Positions 8,903-17,435 of a stretch of DNA of 64,000 nucleotides are shown one piece after another. A program made the translations under genes and the position numbers. The stretch lies in NCBI RefSeq assembly GCF_003994415.1, contig NZ_CP034689.1:620001-684000 (forward strand), given 5' to 3'. The stretch's first letter is position 1; each line of letters opens with the position of its first letter. The stretch is from Achromobacter spanius (lineage in GTDB: Bacteria > Pseudomonadota > Gammaproteobacteria > Burkholderiales > Burkholderiaceae_B). Below the pieces are notes generated by a model. That model made no database searches and was not told the DNA's origin. It worked only from the letters and a program-made list of their open reading frames with translations.

Positions 8903-10456
8903 ATGTTTCCCCTGCTGCGCCTGCTTCGCATCATCGTCGTATCGCTGCGCTATGGCCTGGACGAACTGGTCCTGTCCAGCCTGAACCATCCCTTGGCCAC
9001 CTGCCTGTTGCGCGTCATTCGTCTGGGCACGCGTCCGCGCCAGCCGCGCGGGCAGCGTCTGCGCCTGGCGCTGGAATCGCTAGGCCCCATCTTTGTGAAG
9101 TTCGGGCAGGTGCTGTCCACCCGCCGCGACCTGATCCCCGCTGATATCGCCAACGAGCTCGCTCTGCTGCAGGACCGCGTACCGCCGTTCCCGTCGGCAC
9201 AGGCCGCGGCGTGCATCGAGGCCGCGCTGGGCGCGCCGCCCGACAAGTTGTTCGCGCAGTTCGACGTGGATCCGGTGGCGTCGGCGTCCATCGCGCAGGT
9301 GCACTTCGCCGTGCTGCACGACGGCCGCGAGGTCGCGGTGAAGGTGTTGCGGCCGGGCATGCTGGGCATCATCGAAAAAGACCTGTCGCTGCTGAAGATC
9401 GTGGCGCGCATCATCGAACGCCTGGGCGCCGACGGCCGCCGCCTGAAGCCGCGCGAAGTCGTGGCCGAATTCGACAAATACCTGCACGACGAACTGGATC
9501 TGGTGCGCGAAGCATCCAACTGCAGTCAGTTGCGCCGCAATTTCGGCCCGGAATCCGGCCGGGGCGACATGCTGATCGTGCCCGAGGTGATCTGGGAATA
9601 CACCGCATCCACCGTATTCACCATGCAACGCATGTACGGCATGCCGGTGGGTCAGGTGCAACGCATGCGCGAGGCGGGCATCGACATCCCGACGCTGGCG
9701 CGCACCGGGGTGGAAATCTTCTTCACGCAGGTGTTCACCGACGGTTTCTTCCACGCCGACATGCACCCCGGTAACATCTACGTGTCGGATCGCCCCGAGA
9801 CGCTGGGCAGCTATATCGCGCTTGACTTCGGCATCGTGGGCTCGCTGTCCGAGTTCGATAAAAACTATCTGGCGCAGAATTTCCTGGCCTTTTTCCATCG
9901 CGATTACCGGCGTGTGGCGCAGTTGCACATTGAATCCGGCTGGGTGCCCGCCGACACGCGCGAAGAAGAACTGGAAGGCGCCGTGCGCGCCGTCTGCGAA
10001 CCGTACTTTGACCGGCCGCTGTCCGAGATCTCGCTGGGGCAGGTTCTGCTCCGCCTGTTCCAGACGTCGCGCCGGTTCAATGTAGAGATCCAGCCGCAAC
10101 TGGTCTTGCTGCAAAAGACCTTGCTGAACGTCGAGGGCTTGGGCCGTCAGCTCGACCCCGACCTGGATCTCTGGAAGACCGCCAAGCCGTATCTGGAACG
10201 CTGGATGCGTCAGCGTGTCGGATTCAAGGGCTTGCGCCAAAGCCTGGAAAAAGAAGCCGTGCAGTGGTCGCAAATGCTGCCCGCCTTGCCCAGGCTAGTC
10301 CATGACCACCTGAGCCGTCCGAATGTCTCGCCAGCGCTGCTGGCCGAGATGGTTCACTTGCGGCGCGCCCAGGAACAGAACAACCGGCTGGTTGCAGCGC
10401 TGGTTGGGGTAGTGGCTCTTGCGATCGGGGTCGCAATATGGGCCTTGACCCGGTAG
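8903..10456 (+). CDS. ubiB: Ubiquinone biosynthesis protein UbiB (atypical kinase/ATPase)
   Basis: Membrane-anchored protein-kinase-like ATPase of 517 residues needed for ubiquinone biosynthesis, possibly for extracting lipid intermediates from the membrane. The family KxGQ motif is [11 protein letters not shown] (about 64-74). The ATP-site lysine is Lys147 in VAVKVLRPG, with FHADMHPGN and LDFGIVG further on. The C-terminus ends in one hydrophobic helix (about 496-515). The length is slightly below E. coli UbiB. It starts 3 bp after ubiJ and is probably co-translated with it. Confidence 0.96.
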   Translation: MFPLLRLLRIIVVSLRYGLDELVLSSLNHPLATCLLRVIRLGTRPRQPRGQRLRLALESLGPIFVKFGQVLSTRRDLIPADIANELALLQDRVPPFPSAQAAACIEAALGAPPDKLFAQFDVDPVASASIAQVHFAVLHDGREVAVKVLRPGMLGIIEKDLSLLKIVARIIERLGADGRRLKPREVVAEFDKYLHDELDLVREASNCSQLRRNFGPESGRGDMLIVPEVIWEYTASTVFTMQRMYGMPVGQVQRMREAGIDIPTLARTGVEIFFTQVFTDGFFHADMHPGNIYVSDRPETLGSYIALDFGIVGSLSEFDKNYLAQNFLAFFHRDYRRVAQLHIESGWVPADTREEELEGAVRAVCEPYFDRPLSEISLGQVLLRLFQTSRRFNVEIQPQLVLLQKTLLNVEGLGRQLDPDLDLWKTAKPYLERWMRQRVGFKGLRQSLEKEAVQWSQMLPALPRLVHDHLSRPNVSPALLAEMVHLRRAQEQNNRLVAALVGVVALAIGVAIWALTR

Positions 10457-10487
10457 GCGGCGCGATGATCTAGACGAACGCTGTCAT

Positions 10488-10503
10488 GTTTCATTCATGA
10501 AAC
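10488..10503. promoter_or_regulatory. Perfect inverted repeat upstream of the diiron gene
   Basis: GTTTCAT-TC-ATGAAAC is a 16-bp perfect inverted repeat 134 bp upstream of the ferritin-like gene, flanked by GTCAT on both sides. Its size and symmetry suit a TetR- or GntR-type operator. The regulator is unknown. Confidence 0.45.
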
Positions 10504-10636
10504 GGTCATCATAGCTTCGCGGGAAACGGCGAAAAATAGCGCTGCGGTGGATGAATGCAGCGTTACGCCGACAAGACGCGTGCGCCATTCATTAATTTCT
10601 ATCGCCCCACAAGCGGGACGAATACAAGGGCAGACC

Positions 10637-11515
10637 ATGCTTTATCCTGAACTCTTCAAGACCATGGAAGCGGTGCGCTGGAACATGGCTCATGACATCC
10701 CCTGGGGGGATTTCGATCGCAGCAAGCTCTCGGACGAGCAGGCGCAAACGATCAAGATGAACGCCATCACCGAATGGGCGGCGCTGCCGGCCACGGAGAT
10801 GTTTCTGCGCGACAACCGCGGCGACAGCGATTTCTGCGCATTCATGTCGGTGTGGTTCTTCGAAGAGCAGAAGCACTCGCTGGTGCTGATCGAATACCTG
10901 CGCCGCTTCCGTCCGGACCTGGTTCCCACCGAAGAAGAGCTGCACAACGTGCGCTTTGAATTCGACGTTGCGCCCGAACTTGAAACGCTGATGCTGCATT
11001 TCTGCGGCGAGATTCGCCTGAACCACTGGTATCGCCGTGCCGCCGAATGGCACACGGAACCGGTCATCAAGGCCATCTACAAGACTGTGGCGCAAGACGA
11101 AGCCCGCCATGCCGGCGCGTACCTGCAATACATGCGCCGAGCGCTGCATGACCGCGGCCAGGACACCAGCGAACAGGCTCGCCTGGCGTTCTCGAAGATC
11201 GGTGTGCTGATGGCTTCGGCCGGCCGGACCCAGCAGGCGCTGCACCCGACCAACCTGCACGTGAACAAAGACCTGTTCCCCAACGACACCGTGCAATCGC
11301 GCCTGCCCGAGCCGGGCTGGCTGGAGCACTGGCTCGACACGCAGATTCGCTTTGACGGCATCTGGGAACAAAAGGTCGCCAGCCGCATCCTGCACATTTT
11401 GTCCAAGCTGATGGATCGCAGCTTCGAAACGGTGAAAGACCTGAATCGCTACCGCAAGGAAATGACGGCGCTGGTCGTGCCCAAGGAAAAGAAGATCATC
11501 CTGGGCGGCGCCTGA
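10637..11515 (+). CDS. Ferritin-like diiron protein (desaturase/oxygenase-like)
   Basis: 292-residue soluble protein with a four-helix diiron pattern: Glu46, Glu77-x2-His80, Glu125 and Glu155-x2-His158. The doubled E..ExxH arrangement and spacing resemble acyl-ACP desaturase/ribonucleotide-reductase-like carboxylate proteins rather than iron-storage ferritin, where subunits are much shorter. ATG 10637 begins MLYPELFKTME; an earlier in-frame start at 10547 would cover the leader. The gene stands alone between ubiB and rfaE2, with a palindrome upstream. Substrate is unknown; oxidation of a fatty acyl chain or an amine are both possible. Confidence 0.75.
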   Translation: MLYPELFKTMEAVRWNMAHDIPWGDFDRSKLSDEQAQTIKMNAITEWAALPATEMFLRDNRGDSDFCAFMSVWFFEEQKHSLVLIEYLRRFRPDLVPTEEELHNVRFEFDVAPELETLMLHFCGEIRLNHWYRRAAEWHTEPVIKAIYKTVAQDEARHAGAYLQYMRRALHDRGQDTSEQARLAFSKIGVLMASAGRTQQALHPTNLHVNKDLFPNDTVQSRLPEPGWLEHWLDTQIRFDGIWEQKVASRILHILSKLMDRSFETVKDLNRYRKEMTALVVPKEKKIILGGA

Positions 11516-11587
11516 TATTTCGGGGCGACCGGGAAAGCTCGCCGGAGAGCCCCCGGGGATGCTGCTTCTTGGCGGCGGATGCGCGGA

Positions 11588-11593
11588 TATAAT
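11588..11593 (+). promoter_or_regulatory. TATAAT box immediately before rfaE2
   Basis: A perfect -10 hexamer ends 6 bp before the ATG at 11600, so the expected transcription start falls on or next to the start codon. No convincing ribosome binding site lies between. The -35 (CTTCTT, 17 bp away) is poor. Confidence 0.4.
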
Positions 11594-11599
11594 CGCCGC

Positions 11600-12088
11600 A
11601 TGTCCGCCGCCCGTTTTGAATCCAAAGTCCTGTCCCGCGACGAATGCGTCGCCGCCGTCGCCGCTGGCCGCCTGCCGCGGCCGCTGGTATTCACCAACGG
11701 CGTCTTCGACATCCTGCATCGCGGCCACGCCACGTATCTGGATCAGGCCGCCCAGCTGGGCGCGACGCTGGTGGTGGCAGTGAACACCGACGAGTCGGTG
11801 CGCCGCCTGGGCAAAGGCGCCGAACGCCCGTTGAATCGCATGGAAGACCGCGCCGCGCTACTGGCCGCGCTGGGCTGCGTGACCGTGGTCACGTCGTTCC
11901 ACGAAGACACGCCCGAAGCCTTGATCGGCGAGATCAAGCCCGATCTGATCGTCAAGGGCGGCGACTACGACATGGAAACGCTGCCGGAAACGGCGCTGGT
12001 AAAAAGCTGGGGCGGCCGCGCGGTGGCGATCCCGTTCGAATTCGAACGGTCCACGACGGCGCTGGTGAAGAAGATTCAGGGCGGCTGA
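11600..12088 (+). CDS. rfaE2: D-glycero-beta-D-manno-heptose 1-phosphate adenylyltransferase
   Basis: Cytidylyltransferase-like enzyme of 162 residues that makes ADP-heptose for lipopolysaccharide inner core. The nucleotide-binding GVFDILHRGH is at 34-43 and the downstream VKGGDYDMETLPE is typical of the HldE C-terminal domain. Only the adenylyltransferase half is present, so the kinase (rfaE1/hldA) must be a separate gene elsewhere, as in other beta-proteobacteria. ATG 11600 is preferred to an in-frame ATG at 11579, which lies in the promoter. Confidence 0.93.
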   Translation: MSAARFESKVLSRDECVAAVAAGRLPRPLVFTNGVFDILHRGHATYLDQAAQLGATLVVAVNTDESVRRLGKGAERPLNRMEDRAALLAALGCVTVVTSFHEDTPEALIGEIKPDLIVKGGDYDMETLPETALVKSWGGRAVAIPFEFERSTTALVKKIQGG

Positions 12089-12093
12089 CAAAC

Positions 12094-12119
12094 ATGCGGC
12101 TCAAGGGCCGCATCTTTTT
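12094..12119 (+). terminator. Intrinsic terminator of rfaE2
   Basis: ATGCGGC/GCCGCAT is a 7-bp stem with a 6-base loop followed by CTTTTT, starting 5 bp after the rfaE2 stop codon. Confidence 0.85.
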
Positions 12120-12130
12120 GCGCGGGAAGG

Positions 12131-12287
12131 TGATGGATTCCGCGCGATCTTCGGTGGGGTTCTTGCGACGGGTATCGCGCGCTTCACCCATCCTACGAGC
12201 GAGGCCGCTTGTCCTTGATGCGTAGGATGGGTGAAGCGCGGCACATCGGTCATGAACGACCAAGCGCCCATCGCGCGCAACCCATCA
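12131..12287. repeat. Inverted pair of 66-bp REP-like units
   Basis: Unit 1 (12131-12196, reading TGATGG to CCTAC) and unit 2 (12222-12287, reading GTAGGATGGGTG to AACCCATCA) are 66 bp each in opposite orientation, head to head with a 25-bp linker. Ends and length match the array at 40855-41473 and the pair at 50509-50696. They lie between the rfaE2 terminator and the tolC stop codon (6 bp away). Confidence 0.85.
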
Positions 12288-12292
12288 CCTCC

Positions 12293-13624
12293 TTACCTCG
12301 GGTCCCTCAACAAGCGATTGATCGCTTCCAGATCCGTTTCGGCCAAAATCCCGCTGCTTGCCTTCAGCCTCAACCCCGACAGCACCGTGCTATACCTCGC
12401 CAGCGCCAGATCGCGTTGCGTCGCATAAAGCTGTTGCTGCGCGTTCAACACATCCAGGTTGATCCGCACGCCGACTTCGTATCCCGTACGGTTGGCTTCC
12501 ACGGCTGCCCGGCTGGATTTTTCACCGGCTTCCAGCGCCCGGATACGTGCCAGCCCACTCGTGACGCCGGTGTAATACTGGCGCGCGGCCTGAATTGCCT
12601 GGCGGCGCGCGGTTTCGAAATCGTGGCGGGCCTTCTGTTCCAACTGCACCTTTTCGGTCACTTGCGACGACACGCCGCCACCGGAATACAGCGGAATCGA
12701 CAGCACCACGCCCACCGTGTTGTCGATCGGCTTGCCCGGCGCGGCATTGCGCATGACTGCGTCGCTGGCGCTGCCGCTGGTGGCGCGCAGGTTCAGCGTG
12801 GGATAGTGGCCGCTCTTGGCGATCTGGATTTCTCGCCCCGCGATGCGGGTCAGTAATTGCGCGCGCAGCACTTCCAGGCTGGACGATTCGGCCTGCGTGC
12901 TCCAGTCGTTGACGCGCGCGGGTTGGGGCGCCGGCAATTGCACGCCGTAGGGCAGTTCGGCCAGCGCGCCAGGCGGTGACCCTATGATCTTGGCGAGTTC
13001 GTCGCGGCGCACGTCCAGATCGTTCTGCAGGCGCAGTTCCTGCGCCACCACCAGGTCGTAGCGCGCCTGTGCTTCATACGTGTCGGTGACCGTGGAATTG
13101 CCCAGCTCGAAATTGCGCTTCGCCGATTCCAACTGTCCGGCCACGGCGGCCTTTTCGGCCTCGGTGGCGGTCAGCGCGTCTTGCGCATACAGCACGTTGA
13201 AATAGGCGTCGGCCACGCGCAGCAGCAGGTCTTGATAGGCCTGCTGCAGTTGCACCTCGACGTCGGCAACGATCAGTTTGGACTGCTCGTAGTTCTGCCA
13301 GCGGCCCCAATCAAACAGAGGCTGGGTCAGCGCCAGATCCCAGACGCCGCGCCCGCCGCTATACGACACGCCCAGGCCGCGCGTGCTGCGGGTTTCCTGG
13401 TAGGCGCCGCCAGCTTCCGCCGAGATCAGCGGCAGCAGCAGCGAACGGGCTTGGGGTTCTTTTTCCAGGCCGGCGCGATAGTTCGCGCGGGCCGCGGCGT
13501 AGATCGGGTCATTGCCCAGCGCGGCTTGCCAGACCTGGATCAGGTTCTGCGCGAACACGGACGACGAAGCGACGCTTGCGGCGCAGGTAAAAACCAGTAA
13601 AGCCGTAAGCAGTCGGACGCGCAT
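12293..13624 (-). CDS. tolC: TolC-family outer membrane channel protein
   Basis: Outer membrane efflux/type I secretion channel of 443 residues. A signal peptide (MRVRLLTALLVF to SSVFAQ, about 1-25) precedes two OEP repeats. Family marks are LIQVWQAALGNDPIYAAARA at the mature start, QPLFDWGRW and the C-terminal GVRINLDVLNAQQQLY. This pattern is that of the TolC type, not the lipoprotein NodT type found at 58377. ATG 13624 is chosen because it opens the signal peptide. It follows the Pcm-like gene by 79 bp on the same strand. No inner-membrane partner is encoded nearby. Confidence 0.92.
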   Translation of the reverse strand: MRVRLLTALLVFTCAASVASSSVFAQNLIQVWQAALGNDPIYAAARANYRAGLEKEPQARSLLLPLISAEAGGAYQETRSTRGLGVSYSGGRGVWDLALTQPLFDWGRWQNYEQSKLIVADVEVQLQQAYQDLLLRVADAYFNVLYAQDALTATEAEKAAVAGQLESAKRNFELGNSTVTDTYEAQARYDLVVAQELRLQNDLDVRRDELAKIIGSPPGALAELPYGVQLPAPQPARVNDWSTQAESSSLEVLRAQLLTRIAGREIQIAKSGHYPTLNLRATSGSASDAVMRNAAPGKPIDNTVGVVLSIPLYSGGGVSSQVTEKVQLEQKARHDFETARRQAIQAARQYYTGVTSGLARIRALEAGEKSSRAAVEANRTGYEVGVRINLDVLNAQQQLYATQRDLALARYSTVLSGLRLKASSGILAETDLEAINRLLRDPR

Positions 13625-13703
13625 GATTGTCAACGATACGCCGGGCCGTCCCAGGGCGCGCGGGCCCCGATGCGGGGCGGGCGCGGGGCGGCAGGGAGGG
13701 GGG

Positions 13704-14384
13704 TTAGAACTTGAACTGCGACACCGCAACGCCACGCAGCGGCTTGATCACGGTTTCGAACAGGTTCACCGTTTCAAAGCTGGCGGCGGTGGTGCGGGTG
13801 ATGCGACAGGCCGTCATGACGGGGGCCTGGCCCACGATCACGACCAGACGGCCACCCACGCGCAGTTGGTACTTCAGCGCGTCCGGCACGACCGGCACCG
13901 AACCCGTGACCAGAATGGCGTCGTATTCGGTGGAGCCCCAGCCGTTGCGGGCGTCGCCGGTTTCAACCTTGACGTTGGTGACGTTGTTCATTTGCAGGTT
14001 CTGCTGCGCGAACGTCACCAGGCGGCTGTCGATTTCAACCGAGGTCACCTGTTGGGCCAGATAGCCCAGCAGCGCGGCCTGGTAGCCGGAACCGGTGCCG
14101 ATTTCCAGTACGCAGTCGGACTTGGTCAATTGCAGTTCTTGCGCCAGACGCGCTTCAACCTTGGGGGCGAGCATGGTCTGGCGGGTGTTGACCGCATTGA
14201 TTTCAAGCGGCAGTTCCAGGTCGGAAAACGCCAGGGCGCGCAGGGCCGGCGGAACGAATTGTTCGCGGCGCACATCGAACAGCGCTTGCAGCACGTTGGC
14301 GTCCAGGACGTCCCACGGGCGGATCTGCTGTTCCACCATATTGAAGCGGGCTTGTTCTACGTCGGGCAGGGTCGAAGCGTTCAT
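13704..14384 (-). CDS. Protein-L-isoaspartate O-methyltransferase family protein
   Basis: 226-residue SAM-dependent methyltransferase of the Pcm family, with CVLEIGTGSGYQAALL (about 91-106) and a PIMT-like fold pattern. In true Pcm repair enzymes a conserved Ser-Gln-Pro-Tyr segment precedes motif I; here the corresponding segment reads NTRQTMLAPKVEARL, so activity on isoaspartate is doubtful. Such divergent Pcm-like proteins often sit next to tolC, as here. Repair of damaged proteins is the family role; the real substrate is unknown. Confidence 0.85.
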   Translation of the reverse strand: MNASTLPDVEQARFNMVEQQIRPWDVLDANVLQALFDVRREQFVPPALRALAFSDLELPLEINAVNTRQTMLAPKVEARLAQELQLTKSDCVLEIGTGSGYQAALLGYLAQQVTSVEIDSRLVTFAQQNLQMNNVTNVKVETGDARNGWGSTEYDAILVTGSVPVVPDALKYQLRVGGRLVVIVGQAPVMTACRITRTTAASFETVNLFETVIKPLRGVAVSQFKF

Positions 14385-14488
14385 GACGGTCAGGAAAAAA
14401 CAGAGGAATCAGGCGGCCATTGTACCGATTCGTAGCGGCCTGTGACGGCGCGCGCCGCAGGCAGGTGTTTCAGCGCCCGGAAACGATT

Positions 14489-14510
14489 GCGGCGCTTCGA
14501 AAAGCGCCGC
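14489..14510 (-). terminator. Stem-loop between thiD and the Pcm-like gene
   Basis: GCGGCGCTT-CGAA-AAGCGCCGC is a 9-bp perfect stem with a stable tetraloop, 47 bp past the thiD stop. It lacks a clear U-run on the minus strand. It may end thiGD transcription or protect the mRNA 3' end. Confidence 0.5.
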
Positions 14511-14556
14511 GATTATCAGCATACCCAGCGAGCAAGCCCCGGGCTGGGGCCGTCCG

Positions 14557-15399
14557 TTACCACCAGGCGTGGAAGTGATGCACCGGGCCGTGTCCCGACC
14601 CCACCGACAGCCGCTCGGCGTGGCGAATGGCTTCGGTCAGATAAGCCTTGGCGCGGCGCGCCGCCTCCGGTGCGTCCCCAATTTGAGGCAACAAGGCCGC
14701 CAGCGCTGCCGACAGCGTGCAACCGGTGCCGTGGGTATTTGCCGTTTCAATGCGGTGGCCGGGCAGCTCGATCATGCGGTCGCCGTCGTGCAGCAGGTCG
14801 ATGGTCTCGTTGCCAGGCAGATGGCCGCCCTTGACCAGCACCCAGCGTTCGCCCGAATGCGCCAGCTTGTTGCGCAGGCGTTCGGCCACGCGCCGCATTT
14901 CCTTGACGGTTTCCACCGGCCGCTCTTCCAGCAGCACGCCGGCTTCGGGCAGGTTGGGCGTCAGCATCGTGCATTGCGGCAGCAGCGCTTCGCGCATGGC
15001 GCCCACGGCGTCGTTCTCCAGCAGCAGGTCGCCGCTTTTGGCCACCATGACCGGGTCCAGCACCACATGCGCCGGGGTCCACTTGGCCAGCTTTTCAGCC
15101 ACCACTTCAATCACCGGGCGCTGGCCCAGCATGCCGATCTTGACCGCGTCGATGCGCACGTCGGCGAACAGCGTATCGATCTGCAAGCCCACAAACGCGG
15201 GCGGCACGGCCGAGATGCCGGTGACGCCCTTCGTGTTCTGGGCCGTCAGCGCGGCGATGATGGCGCAACCATAGGCGCCCAGCGCGCTCATCGCCTTGAC
15301 GTCGGCCAGGATGCCGGCGCCGCCGGACGGGTCGACGCCGGCAATGCTCAGCGCGTTGGGAATGGGACGGGCGTTGCCGTCCTGTTGGCGCGAACTCAT
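14557..15399 (-). CDS. thiD: Hydroxymethylpyrimidine/phosphomethylpyrimidine kinase ThiD
   Basis: Ribokinase-superfamily enzyme of 280 residues that phosphorylates HMP to HMP-PP for thiamine synthesis. [13 protein letters not shown] (about 22-34) binds the pyrimidine and [15 protein letters not shown] carries the anion hole and catalytic base region. ATG 15399 overlaps the thiG stop as ATGA. Longer in-frame readings run back through thiG and are not real. The order thiG-thiD suggests one thiamine operon. Confidence 0.95.
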   Translation of the reverse strand: MSSRQQDGNARPIPNALSIAGVDPSGGAGILADVKAMSALGAYGCAIIAALTAQNTKGVTGISAVPPAFVGLQIDTLFADVRIDAVKIGMLGQRPVIEVVAEKLAKWTPAHVVLDPVMVAKSGDLLLENDAVGAMREALLPQCTMLTPNLPEAGVLLEERPVETVKEMRRVAERLRNKLAHSGERWVLVKGGHLPGNETIDLLHDGDRMIELPGHRIETANTHGTGCTLSAALAALLPQIGDAPEAARRAKAYLTEAIRHAERLSVGSGHGPVHHFHAWW

Positions 15400-16205
15400 T
15401 TCGCCGCGCCCGGGCCGCCGGTGATCAGCCCTTCGGTGGGCGAGCTGGGCGCGCCGCTGTACAGCTTCTTGGGCATGCGGCCGGCCAGGAAGGCCTCGCG
15501 GCCGGCTTCCACGCCCTTCTTCATGGCGCTGGCCATCAGGATCGGGTCTTGCGCGCCAGCGATGGCGGTGTTCATCAGCACGGCGTCGCAGCCCAGTTCC
15601 ATGGCGATGGCGGCATCCGACGCGGTGCCCACGCCAGCGTCCACCACGACCGGCACGCGGGCCTGATCGATGATCAGGCGCAGGTTCCAGGGGTTCAGGA
15701 TGCCCATGCCCGAGCCGATCAGGGACGCCAGCGGCATCACCGCCACGGCGCCCATGTCTTCCAGCATGCGGCACTGGATGGGGTCGTCGGTGCAATAGAC
15801 CATGACCTTGAAGCCCTCGTCGACCAGCGTCTTGGTGGCCTTCAGGGTTTCGGGCATGTTCGGGAACAGCGTGTGCGGGTCGCCCAGCACTTCCAGCTTG
15901 ACGAGATCGTGGCCGTCCAGCAGTTCGCGCGCCAGGCGCAGCGTGCGCACGGCGTCGTCGGCGCTGTAGCAGCCGGCCGTGTTGGGCAGCAGCGTGAATT
16001 TGGATGTCGGGACGTAGTCCAGCAGGTTCGGTTCGCCCGCGTTCTGGCCGATGTTGGTGCGGCGGATGGCGACGGTGACGATTTCCGTGCCGCTGGCGTC
16101 CAGCGCCGCGCGGGTCTGTTCAAAGTCCTTGTACTTGCCGGTGCCGACAAGCAGGCGCGACGAATAGGCGCGTCCGGCGATGGTGAGAGTGTCTTGTGTG
16201 GTCAT
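15396..16205 (-). CDS. thiG: Thiazole synthase ThiG
   Basis: Cytosolic TIM-barrel enzyme of 269 residues that builds the thiazole phosphate of thiamine from DXP, ThiS-thiocarboxylate and a glycine-derived imine. The Schiff-base lysine lies in [10 protein letters not shown] (about residue 101). [15 protein letters not shown] and [21 protein letters not shown] are family signatures. No thiS, thiO or thiE lies next to it. The 156 bp upstream hold no TPP riboswitch elements that I can find. Confidence 0.96.
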   Translation of the reverse strand: MTTQDTLTIAGRAYSSRLLVGTGKYKDFEQTRAALDASGTEIVTVAIRRTNIGQNAGEPNLLDYVPTSKFTLLPNTAGCYSADDAVRTLRLARELLDGHDLVKLEVLGDPHTLFPNMPETLKATKTLVDEGFKVMVYCTDDPIQCRMLEDMGAVAVMPLASLIGSGMGILNPWNLRLIIDQARVPVVVDAGVGTASDAAIAMELGCDAVLMNTAIAGAQDPILMASAMKKGVEAGREAFLAGRMPKKLYSGAPSSPTEGLITGGPGAAK

Positions 16206-16361
16206 GGCGGTGTTTCAAAGGGCGGGTGCGCACAGCGATGCCCGCGGTAGGCTGACTGAAAGGCTTTGGCGAATGATAAAGCACGATGTCACGCCGCACG
16301 CCGAAGTCCATGAGAAGCGGCGTTCCGTTTTTCAAGGATTGCGCCAAATACCAAGAACGGA

Positions 16362-17383
16362 TCAGCGCAGCCGGTCCAGGTCGGCGCAGATGGCTTCGGC
16401 CGCGTCGATCAGGCGCGGCCCAGGGCGATACAGCGCGTCGGCATCCACGCCGTAGACGTGCCCAAGGCGCGCGGCGGGCAGCCCCAGCGCCTGCCAGGCG
16501 GCCAGGTTGCGGGCTGTGTCCTCGGGCCGGCTTACGCCCGCCAACACGGCTTCGGGCCGGGCCGCCAGCACGCCTTCCAGGCTGACCTGGGGGGCCACGA
16601 TGGGCGCCTGCCCAAAGACGTTGACGCCGCCGCAGATGCGCAGCGCGTCGCTGACGATGCTGCTGTCGTTCAGGGTGTAGATCGGGTCCAGCCCCGCCTG
16701 GATAAAGACGCGCACGGGCCGGCGGCCGGCGTAGCGCGCGGTCAGGGCGTCCAGGCGAGCGCGCAGTTGCGCGGCGGCCGGTTGGGCTTGTGCCTGGGTG
16801 CCGAACAACACGCCCATGCGTTCCACGGCGTCGGGTATGGCGGCCAGCGTCAAGGGGTCGCTGTAGAACACCGGCACGCCCAGCTTGTCCATGACGCGCA
16901 CCACGGGTTGGGCCGCGGTGGGTTGCCAGGCAATCAGCAGGTCGGGGCGGACGGCGGCCACGCGTTCGGCGTCGGGTTGTGTGCCGTCGCCGATGACGGG
17001 CACCTGGCGCGCGGCGGGGGGTAGTCGCTGCCGCGGATGGTGGCGGCAAGGTAGTCGCCCGCACCGGCCGCGAAAACCAGCTCGGTCGCGTGCGGCGCCA
17101 GCGTGATGGCGCGGCGCGCGGGCGCGGCCAGGGAAACCGGGCGGCCCTTGTCGTCCTGCGTGTGGATGGCGGTGTCGGCGGGCGTTGCGGCCGGGGTAGC
17201 GGCCAAGGGGGCGGACGAAGGTACGACCGAGGGGGCGTCCGAAGTTGCGGCCGACGCTGCGACCGAGGGCGCGGCCAGGGTCGCCGCCCAAGCCAGCAGG
17301 GCGCCCTGGGCCAGCAGAAGGCCCAGGGACCGCTTCAGGAACCGCCCCGGGCAGGGGCGAATCAATGCGCGTGCGTACGTCAT
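16362..17383 (-). pseudogene. btuF: Cobalamin-binding periplasmic protein BtuF, frameshifted
   Basis: Periplasmic vitamin B12-binding protein of the ABC importer BtuCDF, read here in two frames. The first frame, from ATG 17383, gives a signal peptide, an Ala/Pro/Thr-rich linker and the BtuF core start DKGRPVSLAAPARRAITLAP up to IRGSDYPP. The rest (AARQVPVIGDGTQPDAERVA to the C-terminus at 16362) is in another frame. The switch falls at a run of six G (plus strand 17016-17021): one more base would restore YPPAARQVPV. The total, 1022 bp, is one short of a multiple of three. Either a sequencing error or a real mutation. btuB just upstream shows the same kind of break. BtuC and BtuD are not in the window. 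Confidence 0.85.
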
Positions 17384-17435
17384 GCAAGAGCCGATAAGGT
17401 CAGCGAAGAACGCCGACTATATCGGATGTCCGCCA

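Noticed and set aside
16206..16361. TPP riboswitch upstream of thiG
   Set aside because: No CTGAGA or similar thi-box core elements are visible on the minus strand.
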